Shown here: positions 33,558 through 42,083 of the stretch, piece by piece
Layout of the letters: each line of letters begins with the position of its first letter
Numbering within the stretch: the first letter of the stretch is position 1
Assembly (NCBI GenBank): GCA_947628235.1
Contig: CANQZC010000002.1
Span: 1 to 64,000, forward strand
Origin: an uncultured Bacilli bacterium
GTDB taxonomy: Bacteria; Bacillota_I; Bacilli_A; RF39; UBA660
Direction of reading: 5' to 3'
Length of the DNA: 64,000 bases
Notes under the pieces: model-generated
Databases searched by the model: none
What the model saw: the letters and a program-made list of their open reading frames with translations, nothing else
What the model was told of the DNA's origin: nothing
Made by a program: the position numbers and the translations under genes

Positions 33558-35895
33558 AGTGCCATTTCCAATTTCTAACTTCTGGTAAATCTTCTCCATA
33601 TTCTTCAATATATTGTTTATGTTCAATTAATTTTTCTTGCATTTCTTGAATGATATGAGCAGACATAGCGTTTAATTTAGGAACTCTTCTTACAATATCC
33701 ATGACTAAGTGATAACGGTCAATTTGGTTTTGAACACGCATATCAAAAGGAGTAGTAATCGTTCCTTCTTCCATATATCCACAAACATGAAGATTTCGAT
33801 TATAACGATGATAAAGAAGTTCATGAATGAAAGATGGGTATCCATGATAAGCAAAGACGATTGGTTTATCTCTCGTAAATAATTCATCGTATTCTACATC
33901 ACTTAATCCATGAGGATGTTTTGATTTTGGCTGTAATTTCATTAAATCTACAACATTGATAAAACGAATTTTAATATCGATATTTTTTTCTTTTAAGATA
34001 GAAACAGCAGCAAGTGCTTCTAAGGTAGGAGTATCTCCTGCACAAGCAAGAACTAAGTCTGGTTCTTCTTTTTGATCCGTACATGCCCATTCCCAAATAC
34101 TAATTCCTTGCGTACAGTGTTTGATAGCTTCTTCCATAGTTAACCATTGTGGTCTTGGATGTTTCGAAGTAACCATTACATTGATATAATTACGACTACG
34201 AATGCAGTGGTCAAAAATAGAGAGAAGACAGTTTGTATCAGGAGGCAAATAAATTCTTACAATATCTGCTTTTTTAGTTGCTAAATGATCTAAGAATCCT
34301 GGATCTTGATGAGTAAATCCATTATGATCTTGTTGCCATACATTGGAAGTTAAAATATAGTTTAAGGAAGCAATACTCTGACGCCATGGAAGTTCAGAAG
34401 TAACCTTTAACCATTTAGCATGTTGACTTGCCATCGAGTCAATAATTCGAATAAAGGCTTCATAACTAGCAAATACTCCATGTCTACCTGTTAATAAATA
34501 TCCTTCTAACCAACCTTCACACATGTGTTCACTTAGCATAGAATCCATAATTCTACCATTAGAGGCTAAAAATTCATCGTTAGGGAGAGTGGTTGCGTTC
34601 CACATTCTTTTTTCTTTTTCAAATACTTTCGAAAGACGATTTGACATCGTTTCATCGGGACCAAAGATACGGAAGTTTTTACTTTCTTTGTTGAGTTCAA
34701 AAATATCTCTTACAAAGCCACCTAATTCTACCATATCTTGGGCTTCTAATTCTCCTGGATGAGAGAAATCTAGGGCATATTGTCGGAAGTCAGGAAGCCT
34801 TAAATCGCGAAGGAGTAATCCTCCATTCGCATGAGGATTAGAACCCATTCTTTTTTCTCCTTTAGGCGCTAAATCCTGTAAATCTTTCCGAAGTCTTCCT
34901 GTTTCATCAAATAATTTTTCAGGATGATAACTTCTTAGCCAGTTTTCTAACATAGCAATATGTTCTTCTTTTTCCATTGAAATTGGTACTTGATGAGCTC
35001 GGAATGTTCCTTCAATTTCTTTTTCATCTACTTCTTTAGGACCAGTCCATCCTTTTTTAGAACGTAAAATAATCATTGGATAGATAGGGCGTTCTTTTTT
35101 ATGTTCTACTCTAGCATTTTTCCAAATAAAATAGATATCTAAAATCGCATGATCAAGAGCTGCTGCCATGGCTTCATGCATTGCCATATTGTCCTTTTCA
35201 TCGACGAGATAAGGTTTCCATCCACATCCCTCAAAGAATTTGATAAGTTCTTCTTCAGAAATTCTAGAAAAGATGGTTGGATTACTAATTTTATATCCAT
35301 TTAGATGAAGAATTGGTAAGACGATTCCATCACTTTCTGGGTTTAAAAATTTATTTCCATGCCAAGCAGTAGCGAGTGGTCCAGTCTCTGCTTCTCCATC
35401 TCCTACTACACAAGCAGCAATTAAATTTGGATTATCGAAGACCGCTCCAAATGCATGAGAAAGAGAATATCCTAGTTCTCCTCCTTCATTGATAGAACCT
35501 GGCGTTTCTGGCGCAACATGGCTAGAGATTCCTCCTGGGAAAGAAAATTGTTTAAATAGTTTTTTCATTCCTTCTTTATCTTGACTGATATTTGGATAAA
35601 TTTCACTATATGTTCCTTCTAGATAAGTTTGCGCAACCATAGCATTCCCACCATGTCCTGGTCCAGAAACATAGATCATATCCAAATTATATTTTTTGAT
35701 AATACGATTTAAATGTGTATAGATAAAGTTTTGTCCAGGAACGGTTCCCCAGTGTCCGACAATCTTTCTTTTAATATGTTCTTTTTTTAAAGGTTCCTCT
35801 AATAAGGGATTATCTAATAAGTATAATTGTCCAGCTGCTAAATAGTTGGCAGCATTCCAATATTCATCTAACTTAATAAGTTCTGTTTTTTCCAT
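33556..35895 (-). CDS. xfp: Phosphoketolase (Xfp family)
   Basis: The 779-residue length fits the family. Visible motifs are [36 protein letters not shown] (thiamine-diphosphate binding), [13 protein letters not shown] (central domain) and a C-terminal part with [15 protein letters not shown]. The enzyme cleaves xylulose-5-phosphate (and possibly fructose-6-phosphate) with phosphate to acetyl phosphate and glyceraldehyde-3-phosphate (or erythrose-4-phosphate), yielding ATP through acetate kinase. The presence of pgi further right fits a fermentative sugar metabolism. GAGAGGG precedes ATG. Transcribed alone. Confidence 0.96.
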   Translation of the reverse strand: MEKTELIKLDEYWNAANYLAAGQLYLLDNPLLEEPLKKEHIKRKIVGHWGTVPGQNFIYTHLNRIIKKYNLDMIYVSGPGHGGNAMVAQTYLEGTYSEIYPNISQDKEGMKKLFKQFSFPGGISSHVAPETPGSINEGGELGYSLSHAFGAVFDNPNLIAACVVGDGEAETGPLATAWHGNKFLNPESDGIVLPILHLNGYKISNPTIFSRISEEELIKFFEGCGWKPYLVDEKDNMAMHEAMAAALDHAILDIYFIWKNARVEHKKERPIYPMIILRSKKGWTGPKEVDEKEIEGTFRAHQVPISMEKEEHIAMLENWLRSYHPEKLFDETGRLRKDLQDLAPKGEKRMGSNPHANGGLLLRDLRLPDFRQYALDFSHPGELEAQDMVELGGFVRDIFELNKESKNFRIFGPDETMSNRLSKVFEKEKRMWNATTLPNDEFLASNGRIMDSMLSEHMCEGWLEGYLLTGRHGVFASYEAFIRIIDSMASQHAKWLKVTSELPWRQSIASLNYILTSNVWQQDHNGFTHQDPGFLDHLATKKADIVRIYLPPDTNCLLSIFDHCIRSRNYINVMVTSKHPRPQWLTMEEAIKHCTQGISIWEWACTDQKEEPDLVLACAGDTPTLEALAAVSILKEKNIDIKIRFINVVDLMKLQPKSKHPHGLSDVEYDELFTRDKPIVFAYHGYPSFIHELLYHRYNRNLHVCGYMEEGTITTPFDMRVQNQIDRYHLVMDIVRRVPKLNAMSAHIIQEMQEKLIEHKQYIEEYGEDLPEVRNWKWH

Positions 35896-36001
35896 ACATA
35901 CCCTCTCTATTCTTCAGTAATATTTTACTATAAATAGAGAAATATATCAATCAAAAAGGAATGTTTTTCATAGGGATTCATACGCTTTGATAGGTGATTT
36001 T

Positions 36002-36493
36002 ATGAGTATTTGTAATGAAAGAAAAAATTTCGAATATGCCAAAATCTTATTAGAAGATTATGCAGGAGAAAATGGAGAAGATACAGCGATTCATCGATAT
36101 TTATATCAAAGTTATCTAGAGAAAGATTTGAAAGAACCTCTTTTACAAATTGCAAAAACAGAGATGAGACATCTCCATATTTTAGGAACACTAATCTATC
36201 AATTAGGATATTTACCTTCCTACTATACTGTGATTCCAGAAATGAATACGATTCTTCCTTGGACGAGTAGTTATGTAGATTACAATATGAATTGGGAAGA
36301 ATTTTTAATCCTAGATATCGAAGAAGAATATCAGGCAATTGCTCGCTATCAAAAACATATCGAAGAAATACCAGATCCTTCTATTCAAGAGATTTTAAGA
36401 CAAATTATCGAAGAGGAAAAAGAACATATTTCTATTCTTCAAAAACTCTATCAAGAAAAAAGGTATAAAAAAGAAGAAAATAACGCACGATAA
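36002..36493 (+). CDS. Ferritin-like diiron protein
   Basis: The 163-residue four-helix protein resembles the ferritin-like families used with spore coat genes. Candidate metal ligands are in GENGEDTAIHRY (helix A), KTEMRHLHILG (E-x-x-H), DIEEEYQAIARYQKH and EEEKEHISIL (second E-x-x-H), the usual diiron spacing. It may bind iron or manganese or act as a catalase- or rubrerythrin-like enzyme. Start 36002 follows AGGTGAT; the upstream GTG/ATG choice is inferior. The next two genes are small CotF-like proteins 19 bases downstream, so this is a three-gene operon. Confidence 0.75.
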   Translation: MSICNERKNFEYAKILLEDYAGENGEDTAIHRYLYQSYLEKDLKEPLLQIAKTEMRHLHILGTLIYQLGYLPSYYTVIPEMNTILPWTSSYVDYNMNWEEFLILDIEEEYQAIARYQKHIEEIPDPSIQEILRQIIEEEKEHISILQKLYQEKRYKKEENNAR

Positions 36494-36512
36494 AGATAGA
36501 AAGGATGATTTT

Positions 36513-36728
36513 ATGAATACAGTACCAGCAATGGTATCAACGAAAGATTTATCATATTTAGAAGATATGATGAATTGGAATTACACATTATCAAAAATAG
36601 CTTATCATTATAGTGAAGAAGTAACAGAAGAGAGTTTAAAAAATGCTTTTTCTTCTTTAGCGCATACGCTTCATCAACATTATCAAACCTTACTAGATTG
36701 TCTTTATGTGGGAGGTACTAATGAATAA
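36513..36728 (+). CDS. Small CotF-like helical protein
   Basis: The 71-residue protein is a two-helix segment (SYLEDMMNWNYTLSKIAYHY and NAFSSLAHTLHQHYQTLLDCL) similar to one half of a coat F domain. AAAGGATG is the ribosome site. Its 3' end overlaps the next gene by 8 bases, suggesting translational coupling and a shared complex. Coat F proteins bind spore surfaces in Bacillus, but relatives occur in non-sporulating Bacillota too, so the role is open. Confidence 0.6.
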   Translation: MNTVPAMVSTKDLSYLEDMMNWNYTLSKIAYHYSEEVTEESLKNAFSSLAHTLHQHYQTLLDCLYVGGTNE

Positions 36729-37035
36729 TACGAAAATAAAAAATCCAGTTGTAGAAGTTCCTAAAACGACAGAAGTAAATGATCAAAATTATTTAACTGC
36801 GTTACTAGAATGTTTAAAAAATATGGTCAATAATTATTCCTATGCGTTAAATGAGATGAGTAATCGTACTTTATACGATAAAATAAAACCAATTTTTGAT
36901 GAAACTTCTAACTTACAACGATTATTTTTTGATTATGCCTTTCAAAGAGGATGGTATGAATTAGAAAAAGCAGAGGAACAAAAGATTACCGAAACTTATG
37001 TAAAATGTCAGGCGAAAGAACAAGAAATGATTTAA
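36721..37035 (+). CDS. Coat F domain protein
   Basis: The 104-residue protein carries a recognisable coat F (CotF) domain: NYLTALLECLKNMVNNYSYAL, SNRTLYDKIKPIFDE and the conserved FQRGWYELEKA near the C-terminus. It starts inside the previous gene (ATG 36721, GGAGG 5 bases upstream). It lies in an operon with a ferritin-like protein, a combination seen in spore-coat or stress-shell operons. No other sporulation gene is visible in this window, so sporulation itself is not shown. Confidence 0.75.
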   Translation: MNNTKIKNPVVEVPKTTEVNDQNYLTALLECLKNMVNNYSYALNEMSNRTLYDKIKPIFDETSNLQRLFFDYAFQRGWYELEKAEEQKITETYVKCQAKEQEMI

Positions 37036-37066
37036 GAATACGAATGTATTCTTTTTTTGATATAAT
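37035..37066 (+). promoter_or_regulatory. Fused terminator and extended -10 promoter
   Basis: The hairpin AGAATAC-GAAT-GTATTCT, a T-run, then TGA-TATAAT (37061-37066) with no gap; it ends the coat F operon and starts 37089. Confidence 0.75.
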
Positions 37067-37088
37067 AGAAAAAAGGTAGTGTGGTAGT

Positions 37089-37742
37089 ATGGAAAAAAAG
37101 GTTTTTGCGCGTGGCTTTTGTTTTCAAAAAGTATTTCTCTTTTTTGTATTAGGTTGTTTGATAGGAACTTATTATGAAGAAATCTTATGGTATGTAAGAT
37201 ATCATGAATGGTCTAGTAGAGATGGATTGATTTATGGACCTTTTAGTCCTATCTATGGAGTAGGAATTCTCATCTTTGTAGCGTGTTTAGGAAAACATAA
37301 TGAGAAGAGAAGTATTTTAAGAACATTTCTTTATGCTGCTCTAATTGGGGGAATCACAGAATATTTAACAGGGTGGATTGCGGATACTATTTTTGGAGTA
37401 AAGTTTTGGGATTACTCACATGAATTTTTAAATATTCAAGGAAGAACGACGATTCCTTTTATGATTGTTTGGGGAGTTGGGGGAACCTTCTTGATGAAAG
37501 TAATTTATCCCTTCTTATCGAAATGGATTGAAAAAATACCTTATCGAATAGGAACTATTGCGTACTGGATTCTTTTTGTTTTCTTAATGTTAGATATCGT
37601 AATTACCTATTCTGCTTTTGGTAGGATGGCTTTTCGTAACCAAGGAAAAGAACCTTTTACAATCGTTGGAAAACTCTATGATAAATATTATGATAATGAA
37701 TTTATGTATGAAAGATTTCCTGTGATGCGTCCAAACGATTAA
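37089..37742 (+). CDS. Multi-pass membrane protein (PF06541-type)
   Basis: The 217-residue protein has about six hydrophobic segments and the family marks GLIYGPFSPIYGVG, GGITEYLTGW and FWDYSHEFLNIQGR of the 'putative ABC-transporter type IV' family (PF06541). No ATPase partner is adjacent, and true transport function is unproven for this family. It is driven by the fused promoter upstream; the kinase-like gene follows in the same direction after ~50 bases. Confidence 0.8.
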   Translation: MEKKVFARGFCFQKVFLFFVLGCLIGTYYEEILWYVRYHEWSSRDGLIYGPFSPIYGVGILIFVACLGKHNEKRSILRTFLYAALIGGITEYLTGWIADTIFGVKFWDYSHEFLNIQGRTTIPFMIVWGVGGTFLMKVIYPFLSKWIEKIPYRIGTIAYWILFVFLMLDIVITYSAFGRMAFRNQGKEPFTIVGKLYDKYYDNEFMYERFPVMRPND

Positions 37743-37793
37743 TTGACAAGAAAAGAAATGTATGTTAAAGTAATCCGCCAAAGAGGTGCGAAT

Positions 37794-38696
37794 ATGAAGT
37801 ATCCAATCAAACATGGCGGAAAAGGGTTACCTAGAATTTCTTTAACAGATTATCGATTTGATGGTAAAAAACTACTCCAAATGAGTGAAAAAAGTTCTAT
37901 TTTTCAATTGCAAGATGGAAGTGTTTTAAAAGTATTTTCACCTCAATATCAATTTCTTTTCGGACTCTGTGGAGGAGATTTAGAAACGAAAATTATGTCT
38001 ACGGAAAAGAAAAGATGTATCCCTGAAATTATGTCTCCCGAGTGTGGAGTATATGACCGAAATCGTTTTGCTGGATATGTTATGCCGCGCGCTAAAGGAA
38101 TTTCTCTTTCTACCTATTTTCAGTCACAAACTAAAGAAGAGCGAGAGAATTTAGAAAAATATGCTGTCCTCTTCGAAAGAATAGAGAAAGTAGTTCAAAA
38201 AGGAAATGCGCTTGGATATGTATTTCCAGATCTATGTTCCTTAGAAAATATTTTCTTAGATGAAAAAGGGAATATTCAATTGGTTGACTATGATGGAATA
38301 CAGATAGGAAATCATATTGCGATAGAAGCATCTACTGCCTTAGGAAATCAAGAAATCTTTATGCACTCAAAGTATCGAAACCAAAAATTATTTACTCCGG
38401 AATTAGATAAATTGAGTTTATTATTTCTCTATTTTACGATGACATTTCAAGTGGATTTAGGGATGGTAGGACAAAAAAATCCTTATACCGGAAAGACGAT
38501 TGAACTCATGGATATCCTTCAATATATTCGATTAGATGAGAAAGAATTGATTGAAAAAATAAAAGCCATTTTATCTTTTCAAGAACTTGGAGATTATTTT
38601 TCGTCCTCTGCATATCAAATTGCTTCTTCCTATCAATTAGAAGTAGAAGGTCCTATCGGAGATGGAAAATATTTAAAAAGATTAGTACGGAAGTAG
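37794..38696 (+). CDS. Protein kinase-like protein
   Basis: The 300-residue protein shows the core of a kinase fold: GSVLKVFSP (candidate ATP Lys), YVMPRAKGISL (hinge), FPDLCSLENIFLDEKGN (catalytic D-x-x-x-x-N segment, with Phe-Pro where HR usually stands) and LVDYDGIQIG (DFG position reads DYD). The key Lys/Asp/Asn/Asp set is kept, so activity is possible but atypical. Start 37794 follows AGAGGTG. The stop lies inside the terminator (38691-38717) that precedes the reverse transcriptase leader. Confidence 0.65.
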   Translation: MKYPIKHGGKGLPRISLTDYRFDGKKLLQMSEKSSIFQLQDGSVLKVFSPQYQFLFGLCGGDLETKIMSTEKKRCIPEIMSPECGVYDRNRFAGYVMPRAKGISLSTYFQSQTKEERENLEKYAVLFERIEKVVQKGNALGYVFPDLCSLENIFLDEKGNIQLVDYDGIQIGNHIAIEASTALGNQEIFMHSKYRNQKLFTPELDKLSLLFLYFTMTFQVDLGMVGQKNPYTGKTIELMDILQYIRLDEKELIEKIKAILSFQELGDYFSSSAYQIASSYQLEVEGPIGDGKYLKRLVRK

Positions 38697-38717
38697 TATA
38701 AAACTACTTCTTTTTTT
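38691..38717 (+). terminator. Terminator between the kinase-like gene and the RT unit
   Basis: AAGTAGT pairs with ACTACTT and is followed by C and seven T. The kinase stop codon is in the first arm. The T-run is immediately followed by the -10 of the next transcript. Confidence 0.85.
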
Positions 38718-38725
38718 GATATAAT
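38717..38725 (+). promoter_or_regulatory. Extended -10 promoter of the RT unit
   Basis: TGA plus TATAAT (38720-38725). The expected start is 38731-38733, which coincides with the first base of the terminal helix of the structured RNA. Confidence 0.75.
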
Positions 38726-38731
38726 GACTTT

Positions 38732-38857
38732 GGAAGAGATGTGGAAACACTACTTGCAGCGGGTTCAGTATATCATGAAATGATGTTTTGCAAGTAACTT
38801 TGATATATATAACCCTGTCATTAATTGATAAATCAATTATTCAATTCGTTCTCTTCC
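38732..38857 (+). ncRNA. Structured RNA upstream of the reverse transcriptase
   Basis: A ~126-nt leader lies between the promoter and the RT start. Terminal helix: GGAAGAGA (38732-38739) with TCTCTTCC (38850-38857), 8 bp perfect. Inside are: GTG-GAAA-CAC hairpin (38741-38750); TACTTGCA (38751-38758) with TGCAAGTA (38789-38796), 8 bp; GGGTT and TATATCA (38761-38765, 38769-38775) with TGATATA and AACCC (38801-38807, 38811-38815), which crosses the previous helix and so forms a pseudoknot or an alternative fold; and TAATTGA/TCAATTA hairpin with loop TAAA (38822-38839). The ribosome site GGTGGTG follows the terminal helix. This layout recalls retron msr-msd or DRT ncRNAs, but no known class is recognised. 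It could also be an mRNA leader that controls the RT. Confidence 0.75.
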
Positions 38858-38870
38858 TTGGTGGTGAATT

Positions 38871-40067
38871 ATGTCTCCGTTAGAGCGTTTAATAGAGGAT
38901 AAGGAATGGGATTCTTTTTTAGAATATCAAGAAAATAGATATCTTCCTAAAAAAGAATTAGAAGAATTAAAAGAGTATATTGAAAAAAGAAAATATCAAG
39001 ATGCCTGTCATCGTATTTTAGAGGGTACTTATACTTTTTCCATTCCCCAAAAGAAGTATATTAATAAAAATGGAAGTTCTAAAAAGAGAATTGTTTATTC
39101 TTTTCCCAAAGAAGAAACGATTCTTTTAAAAATGGTTCATTATCTTTTTCAGGATTATGATTTCCTACTTGCTTCTAACTGTTATTCTTTTCGTAAGAAG
39201 ATTGGTCCAAAACAAGCTTTTGAAGAGATTTTGAAAAAGCATCATGGATATGGATATAAAGTAGATATTCATAATTATTTTAATAGTATTCCTATCTCTA
39301 AGCTATTGCCGATGTTAGAAGAAAAATTAGATTCTTTTTCCTATACTTTTTTAAAATCTATATTAGAGTCCAAGAAAGTATCTTATCAAGGGGAAATTAT
39401 CGAAGAAGAAAAAGGTGTCATGGCAGGAACTCCTATCTCTTGTTTCTTATCGAATCTGTATTTATCAGAATTAGACTTTCGGATGAAAAAAGAATGCTAC
39501 GCGAGATATGCTGATGATATTCTATTATTTATGGATACGAAAGAAGCCTTAGAAGAAAAAGTAAAAGAGATGCATGCCATTTTCTCTTCTTTAGAATTAA
39601 CGATTAATCCTGAAAAAGAAAAGTATATTGATATTCAATCTCCTTTCGAATTCTTAGGATTTTCTTATTATCAAGGAGAAATTGACTTAGCGGATCATGC
39701 TAAAAAGAAAATGAAAGATAAGATTCGAAGAAAAGCAAGGGCGTTAAGAAGATGGATGCTTCGGAAAAATCTTCCCCCTGAAAAAGCCATGAAAGCTTTA
39801 AATAATATTTTTAATTATAAGTTTTTTTGTGAGAAAAAGGGACGGGAATTAAATTGGAGTATTTGGTATTTTCCCGTTTTAACAACGGATTGTAGTTTGA
39901 AAGAAATCGACCATTATTTTCAAGATCAATTACGATACATCAAAACCGGTAGAGTTCATCAAAAAGATAAAAGAAACATTCCTTACGAAGTATTAAAAGA
40001 AACAGGATATCGAAGTTTAGTTTATGAATATTATGCATTTCAAAAAAGAAAGAGTAGTCATATTTGA
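38871..40067 (+). CDS. Reverse transcriptase (retron/DRT-like, unassigned class)
   Basis: The 398-residue protein has all core RT motifs in order: RT1 KKRIVYSFP; RT2 LASNCYSFRKKIGPKQAF; RT3 YKVDIHNYFNSI (Asp132); RT4 KGVMAGTPISCFLSNLYL; RT5 YARYADDILLF with the YADD catalytic box (213-216); RT6 LTINPEKEK; RT7 FEFLGFSYY; then a ~130-residue basic helical thumb/C-terminal part. There is no group II maturase or endonuclease domain, no DGR-type motif and no obvious retron VTG motif. It lies 13 bases after a structured RNA and ends in a terminator-like hairpin (around 40045-40080); the following methyltransferase-like gene has its own promoter. The unit is therefore one RNA plus one RT. A defence role is inferred from such architectures, not shown. 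Confidence 0.9.
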   Translation: MSPLERLIEDKEWDSFLEYQENRYLPKKELEELKEYIEKRKYQDACHRILEGTYTFSIPQKKYINKNGSSKKRIVYSFPKEETILLKMVHYLFQDYDFLLASNCYSFRKKIGPKQAFEEILKKHHGYGYKVDIHNYFNSIPISKLLPMLEEKLDSFSYTFLKSILESKKVSYQGEIIEEEKGVMAGTPISCFLSNLYLSELDFRMKKECYARYADDILLFMDTKEALEEKVKEMHAIFSSLELTINPEKEKYIDIQSPFEFLGFSYYQGEIDLADHAKKKMKDKIRRKARALRRWMLRKNLPPEKAMKALNNIFNYKFFCEKKGRELNWSIWYFPVLTTDCSLKEIDHYFQDQLRYIKTGRVHQKDKRNIPYEVLKETGYRSLVYEYYAFQKRKSSHI

Positions 40068-40115
40068 CTTCTCTTTTTTTCTATGTTAGAATAGCACACC
40101 AAAAAGGGGGATTTT

Positions 40116-40829
40116 ATGAGAGTAGATAAGGTTTCTAGATTACGGTATTTCAATCAATTATCGGGGTATTTAAAACAGTATCAAGAAGGATATCCGGGAG
40201 GAGCGGTTCCCTATATTTTAGAACATTTTTTAGAAGATAAAAAAGTAGAAGATACACCAGATATATTGATGCAACTATATGCCGAATTTCATCTTCTAAG
40301 TGTGAAAGAAAATTATTATGCAGCATTTGCGAAAAAAATAGGAAAAATATATGGATGGAACACTAGAATTTTAGAAATAGGAGGAGGCTTTTTTCCAGCT
40401 TTCTCAAGAACCATGCATGCCTATCAAGAAAAAAAGGGAATGGGAACGATTACGGTATATGATCCTCAATTAGTCGTAACCAAATTAGAAGGAATCTCTT
40501 TAAAAAAAGAAGAATTTACCAAAGAAACAGATATCAAAGACTATGATTTGTTAGTAGGAATTATGCCTTGTACGGTAACTCGATTAATGATTCAAAAAGC
40601 AATTCAAGAACATAAAGAATTTTTTATAGCGTTATGTGGTTGTACCCATTTTGATATCGAAGAACTTCCTCGTAGTATGTTTGGATTTATTCCTCTTTCT
40701 TATGAAGATTGGGTAACGCAAGTCTATGCTTTAGCGAAAGAACAAGAAAAAGATGGATTTGAAGTAACGATGGAAGATGCCAAACAATATTCTTTTCAAT
40801 ATCCTGTGATTCGGAGTAAAAGAAGATAA
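40116..40829 (+). CDS. SAM-dependent methyltransferase-like protein
   Basis: The 237-residue protein has a Rossmann-like centre: ILEIGGGFFPAFSR (motif I, E-x-G-x-G), then ITVYDPQLV (motif II acidic), YDLLVGIMPCT (motif IV region). The substrate is unknown. The N-terminal helical part (RLRYFNQLSGYLKQYQEGYP) may bind it. TGT-TAGAAT (40084-40092) after the RT terminator supplies a promoter, so it is probably not in the RT transcript. AAGGGGG is the ribosome site. The sortase-like gene follows by 22 bases in the same direction. Confidence 0.65.
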   Translation: MRVDKVSRLRYFNQLSGYLKQYQEGYPGGAVPYILEHFLEDKKVEDTPDILMQLYAEFHLLSVKENYYAAFAKKIGKIYGWNTRILEIGGGFFPAFSRTMHAYQEKKGMGTITVYDPQLVVTKLEGISLKKEEFTKETDIKDYDLLVGIMPCTVTRLMIQKAIQEHKEFFIALCGCTHFDIEELPRSMFGFIPLSYEDWVTQVYALAKEQEKDGFEVTMEDAKQYSFQYPVIRSKRR

Positions 40830-40851
40830 TCTTTTTTAGGGGGAAATGGAT

Positions 40852-41679
40852 ATGAAAAAAGAAAGTATTTTTTTAAGTATTTTGTTCACTTTTTTTCTCT
40901 TACTTTCGCCTTATGAAAGCAAGGAAGAAAAGATGGTACGAAAAGTTGTAGGAACCAATTCCATCACTTATGTATTGCCGGAAATAACGGTAAAACCACT
41001 TACGATAGAAGAGGGGAAAACCTATCAAATAGAAGATTTCTTAGAAGAAAATTTAAAGGGAGAATATACTTACCAAATAAAAGAAATGGGCGAATATAAA
41101 AAAGTAGGAACCTATTCTATTGTAATTGAAGTAGAAAGTCTTTTTGGACGAATTCATAAAAAGACGACATTAACAATTACTAAAAAAGAAAAGAAAGAAC
41201 CAGTTTCAAAACCAGTAGAGAAAAAGGTCGAGAAAAAAGTAGAAAAAAAAGAATCCTTTCTAGAAAGAATTCAAAAAGATTCTAAAAAGTTAGGAACGAA
41301 AGGAAGATTCTACTTTTCTAATTTTTATTCTGTTTCCTTATATGAAGCTGATTTAGAGACGGATGATGTTCAAAAGATTGTAGACGCTAAAGACAGTGCG
41401 GCTATCTTTGAATACTATGGAAAAACAGTGATTGCCGATCATTCTAATCAGGGGTTTTCGATTATTAAAACTCAAAAAGTAGGAACGATTGGATATCAAA
41501 AAGAAAACGGTACGATTCAAAAATATCGTGTTATCAAAGTATTTCAAGGAACCAATACAGGAACAAAACTTCTTTCTAAAACAGGCGAAGATGTAAAAGA
41601 CATGGAAGCTGATTTAGTGATGTATACTTGTAATGAAATTTCTCGCAATGTAACGATTGTATTATGGCAAAAAGTATAA
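40852..41679 (+). CDS. Sortase-like membrane-anchored protein
   Basis: The 275-residue protein has an N-terminal hydrophobic anchor (FLSILFTFFLLLSP), a domain with VLPEITVKPLTIEEGKTYQ (Ig-like), a Lys/Glu-rich linker (EKKVEKKVEKKE) and a C-terminal sortase-like barrel. The catalytic triad positions are visible: His197 in VIADHSNQGF, Cys260 in MYTCNEISR and Arg265. Sortases cut a sorting motif and attach proteins to the wall or join pilins. No LPxTG-type substrate is evident in this window, so its target is unknown. AGGGGGAA favours ATG 40852 over ATG 40846. Confidence 0.65.
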   Translation: MKKESIFLSILFTFFLLLSPYESKEEKMVRKVVGTNSITYVLPEITVKPLTIEEGKTYQIEDFLEENLKGEYTYQIKEMGEYKKVGTYSIVIEVESLFGRIHKKTTLTITKKEKKEPVSKPVEKKVEKKVEKKESFLERIQKDSKKLGTKGRFYFSNFYSVSLYEADLETDDVQKIVDAKDSAAIFEYYGKTVIADHSNQGFSIIKTQKVGTIGYQKENGTIQKYRVIKVFQGTNTGTKLLSKTGEDVKDMEADLVMYTCNEISRNVTIVLWQKV

Positions 41680-41680
41680 A

Positions 41681-41710
41681 AAAATAAAGGAATTTCCTTT
41701 ATTTCTTTTT
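41681..41710. terminator. Bidirectional terminator after the sortase-like gene
   Basis: AATAAAGGAA/TTCCTTTATT followed by C and T-run; the last codons of the convergent gene at 41699 lie inside it. Confidence 0.8.
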
Positions 41711-41986
41711 ATGAAATGCAATTTTAAATCCATTCCACTCTTTTTCAATGATGACATATTCGCTAGAAGTACCACGATCATATCTTACTTCTGATTTTCG
41801 AACATAAGCATTTTGTTCTAGTAATGTACGATAAGAGTCAATATCTCCTTTAACAAGATAAGTGATTCTTTTGTACGCAGGAGTTTCTGTTACGATTGGG
41901 CCTTTTTTAATTTTTCCAGTAAAAGGTGGAAAACTCATAAAATCTATCGGTAGATTCATGGTTTGCTTTTTAAAAAATGAAAACAT
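41699..41986 (-). CDS. Small uncharacterised protein
   Basis: The 95-residue protein begins MFSFFKKQTMNLP and has a basic/aromatic C-terminus (WNGFKIAFHKKK). It has no signal peptide, metal motif or known domain; it looks like a small alpha/beta protein with TYLVKGDIDSYRTLLEQNAY. GGTGAT is the ribosome site. It is transcribed convergently to the sortase-like gene. Confidence 0.45.
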   Translation of the reverse strand: MFSFFKKQTMNLPIDFMSFPPFTGKIKKGPIVTETPAYKRITYLVKGDIDSYRTLLEQNAYVRKSEVRYDRGTSSEYVIIEKEWNGFKIAFHKKK

Positions 41987-42083
41987 ATTTTATCACCATT
42001 AACATCGTACCATAAATTTTCTTTTTTTAGAAGAATTCTACCGAAAAAAATTATCTTTTGATATAATGTTAGAGAGGTGCGAA

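Noticed and set aside
38732-38857. Canonical retron msr-msd assignment
   Set aside because: The RNA is short and the RT shows no clear retron region X/Y motifs; kept only as retron/DRT-like.
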